A stretch of DNA of 30,147 nucleotides, from NCBI GenBank assembly GCA_905210485.1, contig CAJLXA010000023.1, positions 1 through 30,147 on the forward strand. Reading direction: 5' to 3'. The position numbers and the translations under genes were made by a program. Shown piece by piece: positions 1-7,700 of the stretch (positions within the stretch are counted from its first letter, which is position 1; each line of letters starts with the position of its first letter). The notes under the pieces are model-generated. The model did not search any database, was not told the DNA's origin, and was given only the letters and a program-made list of their open reading frames with translations. The DNA comes from an uncultured Eubacteriales bacterium (GTDB lineage Bacteria > Bacillota > Clostridia > Oscillospirales > CAG-272).

Positions 1-85
1 AGTGTCGTCCGATTGCCGCGATATTGTCAATGCGGCGGACGCAGGCAATCCGCGTGCCGCTCTTTGTATCGCATTTATCGCATAG
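1..85 (+). pseudogene. 3' fragment resembling acetate kinase, ends early
   Basis: The frame that starts at base 2 is open from the window edge to a TAG at 83-85. It encodes VSSDCRDIVNAADAGNPRAA and seven further residues. This matches the acetate kinase segment SSDxRDIxxAAxxGNxRA, which in the family lies about 100 residues before the C-terminus. The stop therefore comes too early for an intact enzyme, and nothing coding follows it. I infer a truncated or decayed acetate kinase gene, but the 5' part is outside the window. With only 27 residues visible, the family match is good but not certain. Confidence 0.5.
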
Positions 86-93
86 ATTGTAAA

Positions 94-122
94 CTGTTGA
101 TTACATTATAATTGAATATAAT
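94..122 (+). promoter_or_regulatory. possible promoter with two overlapping TATAAT boxes
   Basis: Two perfect TATAAT hexamers lie at 107-112 and 117-122 in a very AT-rich stretch upstream of the formyltransferase gene. The -35 candidates are poor; CTGTTG at 94-99 is 17 bp from the second box. An AAAGGA ribosome binding site at 138-143 follows, six bases before the ATG. Confidence 0.4.
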
Positions 123-149
123 GAATTTTTCTTACGCAAAGGATATGTC

Positions 150-968
150 ATGAAGATTGCTTATGTCGGATACGACGCCTTTTATTATTGCTATGAAGAA
201 CTCCGCGCGGCCGGGCACGAAATTTCCGCCGTATACAGTTTCCCCGTAGACGGAGATTATGAAACCAATACGCGGCTGGAGGAGGCGGCAAAGCGGGAAA
301 ACGTGCCCTTCTCCACCGAACGTATCACAAAAGAAGAACTGAGCCGTCTTGCGGAAAACGGAACGGAAATGCTCTTCTGCGCGGGTTATATCTACCGCCT
401 GCCGACAGATCCCCGCCTTTATATGGTGAATTTCCATCCTGCCCCGCTACCGGTCGGACGGGGCGCATGGCCGATGCCCGTGGCCATTCTGCGCGGACTT
501 CGGGAATACGGCGTCGCCCTCCATCGCATCGCCGCCGAATTTGACAGCGGCGCGCTTCTCGCCGTCCGCCGCTTCCCCATCGGAAACGAAAATCTTGAAA
601 CATTGCTTCTGAAGATTGAAGAACAGGCGCGGCCGATGATCCGCGAAGTCTTTTCCGATTTTCTTTCTTTTTATCGCCGCGCGGAACCGCAAAGCGGCGG
701 CGAATACTGGCAGGAGCCATCCGAAGACGCGACCGTCATTCGACCGTCCACGCCGTTTTCCGAAGCCGAACGGGTTGCCCGCGCCTTTTACGGATACCAC
801 GTCCGCTATGTCGGCGCGCATGAAACCGTTACGCTGAAACGTGCCGTTGTGAAAGAAGCCTGTCCTGCGGGAATACCGTCGTTCCCCGTATCGGGGGGAT
901 ACCTTATCCCGGCAGAGGATGTCCGTGACTCTTGCCCCGCCGCAACCGATCATTTTTCCGTTATGTGA
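150..968 (+). CDS. formyltransferase family protein (Fmt/ArnA-like N-terminal domain)
   Basis: A 272-residue cytosolic protein with the N10-formyltetrahydrofolate-dependent formyltransferase fold. The diagnostic block NFHPAPLPVGRGAWP is at about residues 94-108. It supplies the Asn (94) and His (96) of the catalytic Asn-His-Asp triad, and EFDSG supplies Asp132. The region after residue 190 includes AFYGYHVRY, which recalls the sugar-nucleotide formyltransferase (ArnA-like) tail rather than the tRNA-binding C-terminal domain of methionyl-tRNA formyltransferase. The protein is also shorter than a typical Fmt (about 310 residues). The acceptor substrate cannot be named; an amino-sugar nucleotide is a reasonable guess. 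The ATG has an AAAGGA site six bases upstream. No terminator hairpin is visible after the stop. Confidence 0.8.
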   Translation: MKIAYVGYDAFYYCYEELRAAGHEISAVYSFPVDGDYETNTRLEEAAKRENVPFSTERITKEELSRLAENGTEMLFCAGYIYRLPTDPRLYMVNFHPAPLPVGRGAWPMPVAILRGLREYGVALHRIAAEFDSGALLAVRRFPIGNENLETLLLKIEEQARPMIREVFSDFLSFYRRAEPQSGGEYWQEPSEDATVIRPSTPFSEAERVARAFYGYHVRYVGAHETVTLKRAVVKEACPAGIPSFPVSGGYLIPAEDVRDSCPAATDHFSVM

Positions 969-984
969 ATAATCCCGTTTTTTG

Positions 985-1173
985 AAAATAAAAAGTAAAA
1001 ATTCCCACAGAACGTGTATGTATGCCCGCCCGTCAGACGGCCATACTATGCACAGGGAAGTCTTGCATAGGCAAGCGTCAGGGCTTTTCGCCCTCTATCA
1101 CAGTCCCGTGCTCCCATATTTCTGTTGTAAGGTAAAGATGCCTGCGCAAGCACACGTTTTTACCCGATCACGG
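985..1173 (-). ncRNA. candidate structured RNA, class unknown
   Basis: The stretch folds into a closed multi-arm structure. The outer stem AACGTGT (1011-1017) pairs with ACACGTT (1152-1158). Inside are GTATG/CATAC (1020-1024/1042-1046), GCACAGGGA/TCCCGTGC (1050-1058/1104-1111, one bulge), CTTGC/GCAAG (1062-1066/1071-1075) and GGGC/GCCC (1081-1093). On the minus strand an extended -10, TGCTATAAT (complement of 1180-1188), would start a transcript near 1173. Its -35 is poor. The 3' side is T-rich at about 981-1004 but has no clean terminator hairpin. It matches none of tmRNA, RNase P, SRP or 6S as far as I can tell. The strand choice is tentative. Confidence 0.33.
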
Positions 1174-1321
1174 ATCGGGATTATAGCACAAAACACGTCG
1201 GAATACAGTCTTAAATCCGCCTGTTTTACCCGCGTAGATATACCCCGGAATCATACGTTTTTCCGGGCAGTTATAGCGAAAAAAACGAACGGTATGGACA
1301 AATTTGCATGACGGTGTTAAC

Positions 1322-1468
1322 GGTGGAAAATGTGACCGAGGTTGAGGAAAACCCGGTGGAAAATGTGGAAAACTCCGTTTATAAACGGTATATAAGCGCA
1401 AAACGGCGCGAATACAAGGGGATTTTTCCCGAAGTTATTCACAGAATCCACCGATGGGGTGTGGAAAA
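1322..1468. other. cluster of DnaA-box-like nonamers
   Basis: Near matches to the DnaA box TTATCCACA cluster here. TGTGGAAAA occurs at 1364-1372 and 1460-1468 (reverse complement TTTTCCACA, one mismatch). TTATTCACA is at 1435-1443 (one mismatch). GGTGGAAAA occurs at 1322-1330 and 1355-1363 (two mismatches). A further TGTGAATAA lies at 964-972. The arrangement resembles clostridial origin regions. However, dnaA and its usual neighbours are absent, and the flanking genes point towards the cluster. It may be oriC, a DnaA-titrating site or chance. Confidence 0.4.
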
Positions 1469-1965
1469 CTTTTTTCGGATTTTCGGATATATGGATTTTA
1501 CACCGCTTCCCGTTTCTCCGTCAAACTCCGGAAAAAAACAAAACGTTTTTTCACCGGAAAAACAGGAAGAAAAATCGCCCGCTCTCACAGCGGACAATCC
1601 CGCGCCCGCGGGCAGTTATTTTCGGTATGCAACGAAAAAACAGCGCCGGCATCGGTCGGAACGACCCTTCCGGGTGAGCGCCGCCTCAACCGTTCGCACC
1701 GCACAGAAAAAGCGATTCTTTTCGGAATCCGGAACCCATCAAAACGGAAAGGATCCGATCTCCGGCTATACCGGGTATCGGACCGTCCGTGCCGCACCGG
1801 CAACAACGGTTTCCGCCGGATGATCCGGGCTATGCTATACGGTACGAACCGGCGGCCGGAAAACGGCGACCGGGCAAATATACTCCGCCACACGGCGGGT
1901 AAAACCGCGCACCGCGGCAATTCCGCGCAGTCCTTTCGGGACATGACGACTGCCGTCCTACGCGG

Positions 1966-1998
1966 AAAAGAGGCTGAGATTTCTCAGCCTCTTTTGAT
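1966..1998 (-). terminator. intrinsic terminator after ttcA
   Basis: An almost loopless palindrome: AAAAGAGGCTGAGA at 1966-1979 and its exact complement at 1982-1995, flanked by T-runs on both strands. It lies directly downstream of the leftward ttcA-like gene. Confidence 0.85.
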
Positions 1999-2019
1999 TT
2001 TTTCCTTACGCCTGCCCCT

Positions 2020-2778
2020 TTATTCTTCACCGGGAATCGGTTTTTTCGGACCTTTTCCCGCACTGTGAAAGCCGTCCACTTCACCGCGGCAGATCGCGCC
2101 GAATAAACGGTGACGGAGGCCGGGATTATCCCGCTCCAGTTTTTCAAGCAGAATCTTCATATTTTCACGTTCGGTATTATGATTTTCCGGGCACGGGCTT
2201 TCAAGGATCGGAAGCGTCGTATGCCGGACATAGTAGCGTATGTCTTTTTCCTGCGTATACAGAAGCGGCCGTATCAGGGTAATATCGGAACGCGAAAGAT
2301 ACGTCACGGGCGAAAAGCAACCTATCCGTCCTTCAAAGAAAAGATTCATCATAAACGTATCCACCACATCGTCGAAATGGTGACCGAGCGCGACACTGCG
2401 ACAGCCGTTCTCCTTCGCGGTGCTGTGAAGAATTCCGCGCCGCATTTTGGCGCAGAGCGAACAGGGATTGGATTCTTTCCTGATGTCGAAAACGATCTTG
2501 GCAATATCGGTTTTGACGACCGTGTACGGCACGTCCAGCGTGCGGCAATACGCCTCCACCGTAGAAAAATCGCTGTCCGGGAATCCCATATCCACCGTGA
2601 TCCCCATCAGTTCATACGGAACGGGATAAAAACGGCGCAGTTCCGCAAGTGCCGTCAAGAGCGTCAGAGAATCCTTTCCCGCCGAGATACCGACGGCAAT
2701 CCTGTCGCCGGGTTTTATCATATTGTAATCGTCGACCGCGCGACGTACAAAACTCAAAATTCTTTGTATTTCTTTCAT
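2020..2778 (-). CDS. ttcA: TtcA-family tRNA 2-thiocytidine synthetase-like protein
   Basis: A 252-residue cytosolic PP-loop ATPase. Members of this family activate a tRNA cytidine with ATP and insert sulfur at C32, using a [4Fe-4S] cluster. The PP-loop appears as SAGKDS (residues 32-37); the usual second residue Gly is Ala here. The cluster ligands of the family are all present: CxxC at Cys106/Cys109 (PCSLC) and the downstream Cys196 (SPCPEN). GHHFDDVVDT is the typical internal motif. I chose ATG at 2778 over the adjacent in-frame GTG at 2781 because GGAGA lies eight bases upstream of the ATG. The gene is divergent from the amidase across about 50 bases and ends in a strong terminator. TilS is unlikely given the Cys pattern. 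Confidence 0.85.
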   Translation of the reverse strand: MKEIQRILSFVRRAVDDYNMIKPGDRIAVGISAGKDSLTLLTALAELRRFYPVPYELMGITVDMGFPDSDFSTVEAYCRTLDVPYTVVKTDIAKIVFDIRKESNPCSLCAKMRRGILHSTAKENGCRSVALGHHFDDVVDTFMMNLFFEGRIGCFSPVTYLSRSDITLIRPLLYTQEKDIRYYVRHTTLPILESPCPENHNTERENMKILLEKLERDNPGLRHRLFGAICRGEVDGFHSAGKGPKKPIPGEE

Positions 2779-2831
2779 CACCGAATTCTCCGGATATGCA
2801 TAAATTAAAATAGAACGAAGGAGGGACGATC

Positions 2832-3395
2832 ATGGCCATTAAAATATATGTCGACCAGGGACATAATCCGCGCAGTCCCAACACCGGCGCGTCCGCAAAC
2901 GGTCTCACCGAAGCGGATATTACTTATCGTGTGGGGCAGGCGCTCGCGGCGCTCCTGCGCGCCGATCCCGCATATGAAGTGCGCGTTTCGAGACCGACAG
3001 CCGACACACAGCTCGGCACGACCAATGCCGGCAGTCTGCGCGTCCGCGTTGACGACGCCAACAGTTGGGGCGCCGACGCGTTTATCAGTATTCATACCAA
3101 TTCCGCGGATAATCCCGCCGCAAACGGCACGGAATCACTGGTCTACGCGGCAAATACACCCGCCTACCGCCTCGGCGAAGACATCGCCCTCGGCATCAGC
3201 GAAGCAACGGGAATCCGTAACCGCGGCGTTGTCCTGCGCCCCGGTCTTTATGTACTGCGGAAAACCGCCATGCCGGCCGTGCTGACCGAGATCGGCTTTA
3301 TTTCCAATCCCGATGAAGCGCGTCTCATGAACGAAAATCCCGGCTTATTCGCGCGGGGCATCTATAACGGTATACGCCGTTTTTACGCACGATAA
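2832..3395 (+). CDS. N-acetylmuramoyl-L-alanine amidase (Amidase_3 family, CwlD/AmiC-like)
   Basis: A 187-residue zinc amidase that cleaves the bond between N-acetylmuramic acid and L-alanine in peptidoglycan. The Amidase_3 pattern is complete: YVDQGHN (His11), Glu27 in GLTEAD, SIHTNSAD (His88) as zinc ligands, and VLTEIGFISN with catalytic Glu153. The whole protein is the catalytic domain. There is no signal peptide, membrane anchor or cell-wall-binding repeat, which is unusual for an enzyme with an extracellular substrate. A cytosolic or forespore/mother-cell role, or a CwlD-like function in cortex synthesis, is possible. GAAGGAGG at 2817-2824 sits seven bases before the ATG. A terminator follows eight bases after the stop. 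Confidence 0.88.
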   Translation: MAIKIYVDQGHNPRSPNTGASANGLTEADITYRVGQALAALLRADPAYEVRVSRPTADTQLGTTNAGSLRVRVDDANSWGADAFISIHTNSADNPAANGTESLVYAANTPAYRLGEDIALGISEATGIRNRGVVLRPGLYVLRKTAMPAVLTEIGFISNPDEARLMNENPGLFARGIYNGIRRFYAR

Positions 3396-3402
3396 ACGGA
3401 AC

Positions 3403-3429
3403 GGGCGGTCGCAAAGGCCGCCCCTTTTC
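3403..3429 (+). terminator. intrinsic terminator after the amidase gene
   Basis: GGGCGG (3403-3408) pairs with CCGCCC (3418-3423), followed by TTTTCTTT. It lies between two convergent genes and may also stop the leftward zinc-ribbon transcript, although the T-run on that side is weaker. Confidence 0.75.
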
Positions 3430-3430
3430 T

Positions 3431-4075
3431 TTATTTCAGTTCCAGATGGTCGCATTGCAGAAATTCCTGCGCGGCGGCCACGCTGTCCGCGGGGAAAATA
3501 TATTCCGCGTCGCAATCGGGACAGAACACGCGGATTCCGTGCTCCAACACTTCAAAGTCATAGGAACCGCTGTGGCATGGGCAATCGATGGCGCCGTCGG
3601 CCTCCAGTTCTTTCACAACAAACCGTACAATATCATAAATCTGTGCGTCGGGAAGTTCCTCTTCCGGCGTTTTTTTCATTTTATAAATTTCTTCCGGTGA
3701 AGAAACACCCATTTCCGTGAAGATCTTGTTCAGCTGTTTTTCATTCTCGGAAAGAGCCTCCTCAACCTTTTTCTGTTCGCCGATGAATCCCACGTCGAGG
3801 CCGGTATAGGTACAGTTGAGCAAAAACAGATCTTTTCCGTAAAACAGCTCCTGCGACAAAACGAAGTTATGATCTTTCGCACAGAAAAGGCACGGCACAG
3901 AAAGGCGTATCTTTTTTTCCGGCGTAATGGTGATGGTCATGTGGCTCTCCCCGCACGGACACTTGAGGCGAAGCATGTCGGCCTTCAGGGCGAAAGCCCC
4001 CGCAAAACCGATAACCGCCTGCCCGCAGGAAGGACAGCGATAGGCAACAAAAGTTTTTTTCGGTTCGATAATCAT
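3431..4075 (-). CDS. conserved zinc-ribbon (CpXC-like) protein, function unknown
   Basis: A 214-residue, probably cytosolic protein with five Cys pairs in knuckle arrangement: CPSC near the N-terminus, then CPCG, CLFC, CPCH and CPDC near the C-terminus. These suggest at least two zinc ribbons, one at each end, joined by a charged, helical middle (about residues 95-160). Such Cys-rich proteins are found widely in Clostridia without an assigned role. It starts only 13 bases after the DJ-1 stop codon, which itself follows ftsK closely, so the three genes probably share a transcript. A GAAAGGA site lies eight bases before the ATG. I cannot name a function; nucleic acid or protein binding is a guess from the zinc ribbons. 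Confidence 0.75.
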   Translation of the reverse strand: MIIEPKKTFVAYRCPSCGQAVIGFAGAFALKADMLRLKCPCGESHMTITITPEKKIRLSVPCLFCAKDHNFVLSQELFYGKDLFLLNCTYTGLDVGFIGEQKKVEEALSENEKQLNKIFTEMGVSSPEEIYKMKKTPEEELPDAQIYDIVRFVVKELEADGAIDCPCHSGSYDFEVLEHGIRVFCPDCDAEYIFPADSVAAAQEFLQCDHLELK

Positions 4076-4088
4076 GAATGTTGTCCTT

Positions 4089-4658
4089 TCAGGATGGTCT
4101 TTCGGAAAGGCGGGTGTCGGAAAGAAACGCGGTGTTCTTCACGCGTTCGCAGACGGTCTCTCCGCAAAGAAGCGTCAGAAGTTCAAGGCCGAAATCCGCG
4201 GCCGCACCCATACCGCACGCCGTCGTAACGGGACCGTCGGTCACCACGCGGGCATTGTTTTTTACGTCGGCGCCGTAAAGAAATTTTTCAAATCCGGGGA
4301 AAGCCGTAGCGCGGCGGCCGTTGAGATAGCCGCGCTTTCCGAGAACCATCGGAGCGGCGCAGATGGCCGCCAGACGTCCGCCGTCCCGCAATACCGCGTC
4401 GCAAAGCGCCGTCATGCGGTCATATGCGTCAAGCGTTGCGGCACCCGGCATACCGCCGGGAAGAACCAGCATTTCCGCGTCGGTGAGCGGAGTTTCGGGC
4501 AACAGTTCTGCGGTAACGGTAATACCGTGTGTTCCCGTAACGGTTTTCTTCCCCGTCACGGAGCAAAGCCGGACGTCAACGCCGCCGCGCATAAGAATAT
4601 CGACGGGAAGCAGAGCCTCCGCTTCTTCAAAACCGTCGGCAAGTAATACATATACCAT
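4089..4658 (-). CDS. DJ-1/PfpI family protein (YajL-like)
   Basis: A 189-residue cytosolic protein of the DJ-1/ThiJ/PfpI superfamily. The acidic ADGFEEAE motif near residues 7-14 and the nucleophile elbow AAICAAPMVLG (Cys100) are intact, as are LPGGMPGA (about 66-73) and FPGFE. The family includes deglycases and redox-sensitive chaperones; which activity applies here is not visible. Two starts are possible. ATG at 4667 would overlap the ribosome binding site. ATG at 4658 has AAAGGA eight bases upstream and begins directly with MVYVLLADG, so I chose it. It sits 54 bases after ftsK and 13 bases before the zinc-ribbon gene, consistent with one operon. Confidence 0.88.
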   Translation of the reverse strand: MVYVLLADGFEEAEALLPVDILMRGGVDVRLCSVTGKKTVTGTHGITVTAELLPETPLTDAEMLVLPGGMPGAATLDAYDRMTALCDAVLRDGGRLAAICAAPMVLGKRGYLNGRRATAFPGFEKFLYGADVKNNARVVTDGPVTTACGMGAAADFGLELLTLLCGETVCERVKNTAFLSDTRLSERPS

Positions 4659-4712
4659 AGAGAACATCCTTTCCAGTAGAAAAGTATAGGGCGGATTTAC
4701 GGAAAATATGCG

Positions 4713-7700
4713 TTATTCGTCATCTTCCTCGTCGTCGTCGGTCGAGAAAATATTGCGTCCGGCAAGGCTTGCGCGAAGTTCCGCGATCTTATCGGGTTCC
4801 AGTCTCAATTCACGCGCTTTTTTCTCGTCCTGCGGCGTGACAATGCCGAGTTCCTCCATTTTGTCGATCAGTTTGGCGGCGCGGCCGTAACCGACGCCGA
4901 GTTTACGCTGAAGGAGCGAAGTGGAGACCTTGTTCATATTGACCGATATTTCCACCGCATCCCAGAACTTCTTTTCATCGGGGCTGACATGGCCGCCGTT
5001 ATCCCCGCCGGATGCGGGAACGGCGTCACGACCCGCGTCCTGTTCGGCCATGCTGGTCGCGCGGTCGATACCGGCCATGGCGCTGTGGTCGTATGCGTCG
5101 CCGTCGGAATTGGCGCGGAGGAAAGAGACCACCTTTTCGATTTCTTTTTCACCGACAAGACAGCACTGAATACGGCGGGTACGCGAGGATTTCATGAAAA
5201 GCATATCGCCCTTATCCAGCAGTTTCTCGGCGCCGCCGTTGTCAATGATAGTCATGGAGTCAACGCGCTGATTGACCTTAAAAGCGATGCGGGCGGAAAT
5301 ATTGGCCTTGATGTTACCCGTCAGCACGTTTACCGTCGGGCGCTGTGTACCAATCAGAAGATGAATACCGGCGGCACGCGCTTTCTGCGCAATACGGCAG
5401 ATAACGTCGTCGAGCGGTTTTGAGTTCTTCAGGCTCAGGATAAGGTCGTTCAACTCGTCGATAACGATGAGTATACGCGGCAGACATTCCATTTCGGGAT
5501 GCTGTGCGCGGACGGCATGGTATCCGCCGAGATCGCGCGCCCCCGCTTGTGAAATGATGGAGAAGCGGCGATCCATTTCCTCGGCCGCCCAGTTCAGCGC
5601 GCCGATCGCCTGCTTCGCATTGTTGATGACGGGAACCAGCAGGTGCGGAATTCCCTGATAAATATTGAATTCCACCATTTTCGGGTCGACAAGTATAAGA
5701 CGGACTTCATCGGGGCGCGCCTTATAAAGAAGCGATGTGATAATGGTGTTGATACATACCGATTTACCCATGCCCGTTGCGCCGGCAACCAGCATATGCG
5801 GCATTTCTTCGATACTCGTGAAAACATGCTTACCCGCAATATCCGCGCCGAGGGCGACCGTGGTTTTCTGTTCCGCATTACGGAACGCGTCGGTGTCGAT
5901 CAGGGCGCGCAGGCGCACGGGTTTTGACGTTTTGTTCGGCACTTCGATACCGATGGCGGAATCACCCGGAATCGGCGCCTCAATACGCAGACTTTCGGCG
6001 CGCAGATTCATGGCAATCTCATTCTGCAATGCCGTGATGGAGTTGATGCGGACGCCGAGCGCAGGAACGATTTCATAGCGGGTGATACGCGGGCCGCGCG
6101 TCGTACTGCGCGGTTCCACATCCACGTTATAACTCTTCAGCGTGCGGATCAGTCGTTCCATGTTCGCCGCCACTTCCGCGTCAAGAGAAGCCTCGTCCGA
6201 ATAGTCCTGCGGCTTCAGGAACGAAATATCGGGATAGCGGTAACGGGAAAAATCAAACCCGCGTTTTTCTTCCCCGTTGTCGGCGCTGACGTCACCCGTC
6301 CGATAATAGGACGTAACGCGCGACGTTTCCCCGCCGCCGGAATTTGCGGCCGTACCGCCCGTACCGAAGAAGGCCGCAGGCGCCGCCTGCGCTTCGGCGG
6401 ACGTTTCGTTTCTGCCCGTTTGGGAGAAAGGAGAATGTACATGTTCGCGCGGCGGCACCGCGACGGTGTAGGAAGTATTATCAAGAACAGGGCGCGGAGA
6501 TTCGGAACGCATAAGGTAGGAGTTGCCGAATACGGCAGGGTTGTCCGACGGGCGCTTTTCTTCCTCGCCGTAAGACGGGCGGGCAGGCGCTTTCGGAATT
6601 TCCCACGGCGGCGTATCCGTCGCGGGGGCGTTTTTCGGGGTCGCTTCGGCGGCCGGAGGCGTGAGCGGCGAAACGGTGGGTTGCGGCGTAACAACCGGTG
6701 CGGCCGGAGGCGTTGTGCTCGCGGGGGCAGGTTGTGTGGACTGTATCGGCTGTGCGGGTTGTGCCGGCACGTCGGCAACCGTCTTCTGCGGTACGTCGGA
6801 CGCATGGAAGAAATCGCGCTTCGGCGCGGAGGTGTGCGCTGCTACGGGACGCGGATAGGAAAGACTGTTGTCGTTCGGAATGATGTCGTCGATATCGGTA
6901 TCGGCCGGCAATACCGGCGACGAGGCCGCAGAAGCGGTATTCGGCGCGTTTTTCCTTGCCCCGATATGCAATTCTTCACGGAAAAACCGTTCGGTTTCCG
7001 CACGGTCGGTACGGAAAAGCGAGGAATCCGCATTGTTTCCGGTGTTGCCGAACGCGCCCGCATTCTCGCGGCGGATCGGAATGGACGTATTCTGAGCCGC
7101 GTTACGGTAGCGGTCGTCCGTAACGGTAATCTTCGCAAATTCTTCCAATGTATGCGGATTTTCACCCGCGAGGTCGGCCGCACGACTGCCGATGTGCGCG
7201 TCGCGCTTCCGGTCAAGATAACTGTAGGAAGTATCCACACCGTGGCGCGTATCGTTATTCCGCACCGGGCGCAAAGGCGTCATACGCTCCGTTGCACGGT
7301 CACTGCCGAGGAAAATATCGTTATCCAGAGGATAGTCGACCGGGTCGCGCCCGATCGCCGTGCCGCTGATATCGGCAATACCGTTGTCCGCGCCGTCGGG
7401 ACTGTCGGGCATATCGGCAAATGCCGAACGTTGCGGCCGCAAAGGTTCCGGGCGTACGCCCGCATAATTCTCCTCTTCGGCCTTCCGGTCTGTGCCGTAT
7501 GGCGCCGTACGCACGGCGTCGGAGGTCGCGGCGGCTTTTGTTCCCTGCCGCGCTTCCGTGCGGGCAGCCACTTCTTTTTTCTTTTCCGCGTTCGCACGCG
7601 TACGCTCTTCGCGGCGCTTCGCCGCTTCTCCGGCGGCGTTTTTCAGTTTTCCGCCGACGGTGCGCAGCCATTTCCAGACCGCGATGCAGAACGTTTTCGG

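Larger units (their letters stand above)
969..2019. other. 1.05-kb gap without a convincing gene
   Basis: Open frames exist here on both strands, but their translations are Arg/Ser/Pro-rich, match no family I recognise and lack ribosome binding sites. I read them as non-coding. The gap holds a possible structured RNA (985-1173, minus), a cluster of DnaA-box-like nonamers (1322-1468), a GC-rich stretch in which I see nothing (about 1500-1960), and the ttcA terminator (1966-1995). Confidence 0.7.

Noticed and set aside
1308..2068. Plus-strand frames of 171 and 204 codons in the large gap
   Set aside because: The translation is Arg/Ser-rich and its repeated VEN motifs come from the TGTGGAAAA nonamers rather than a protein. 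There is no ribosome binding site.
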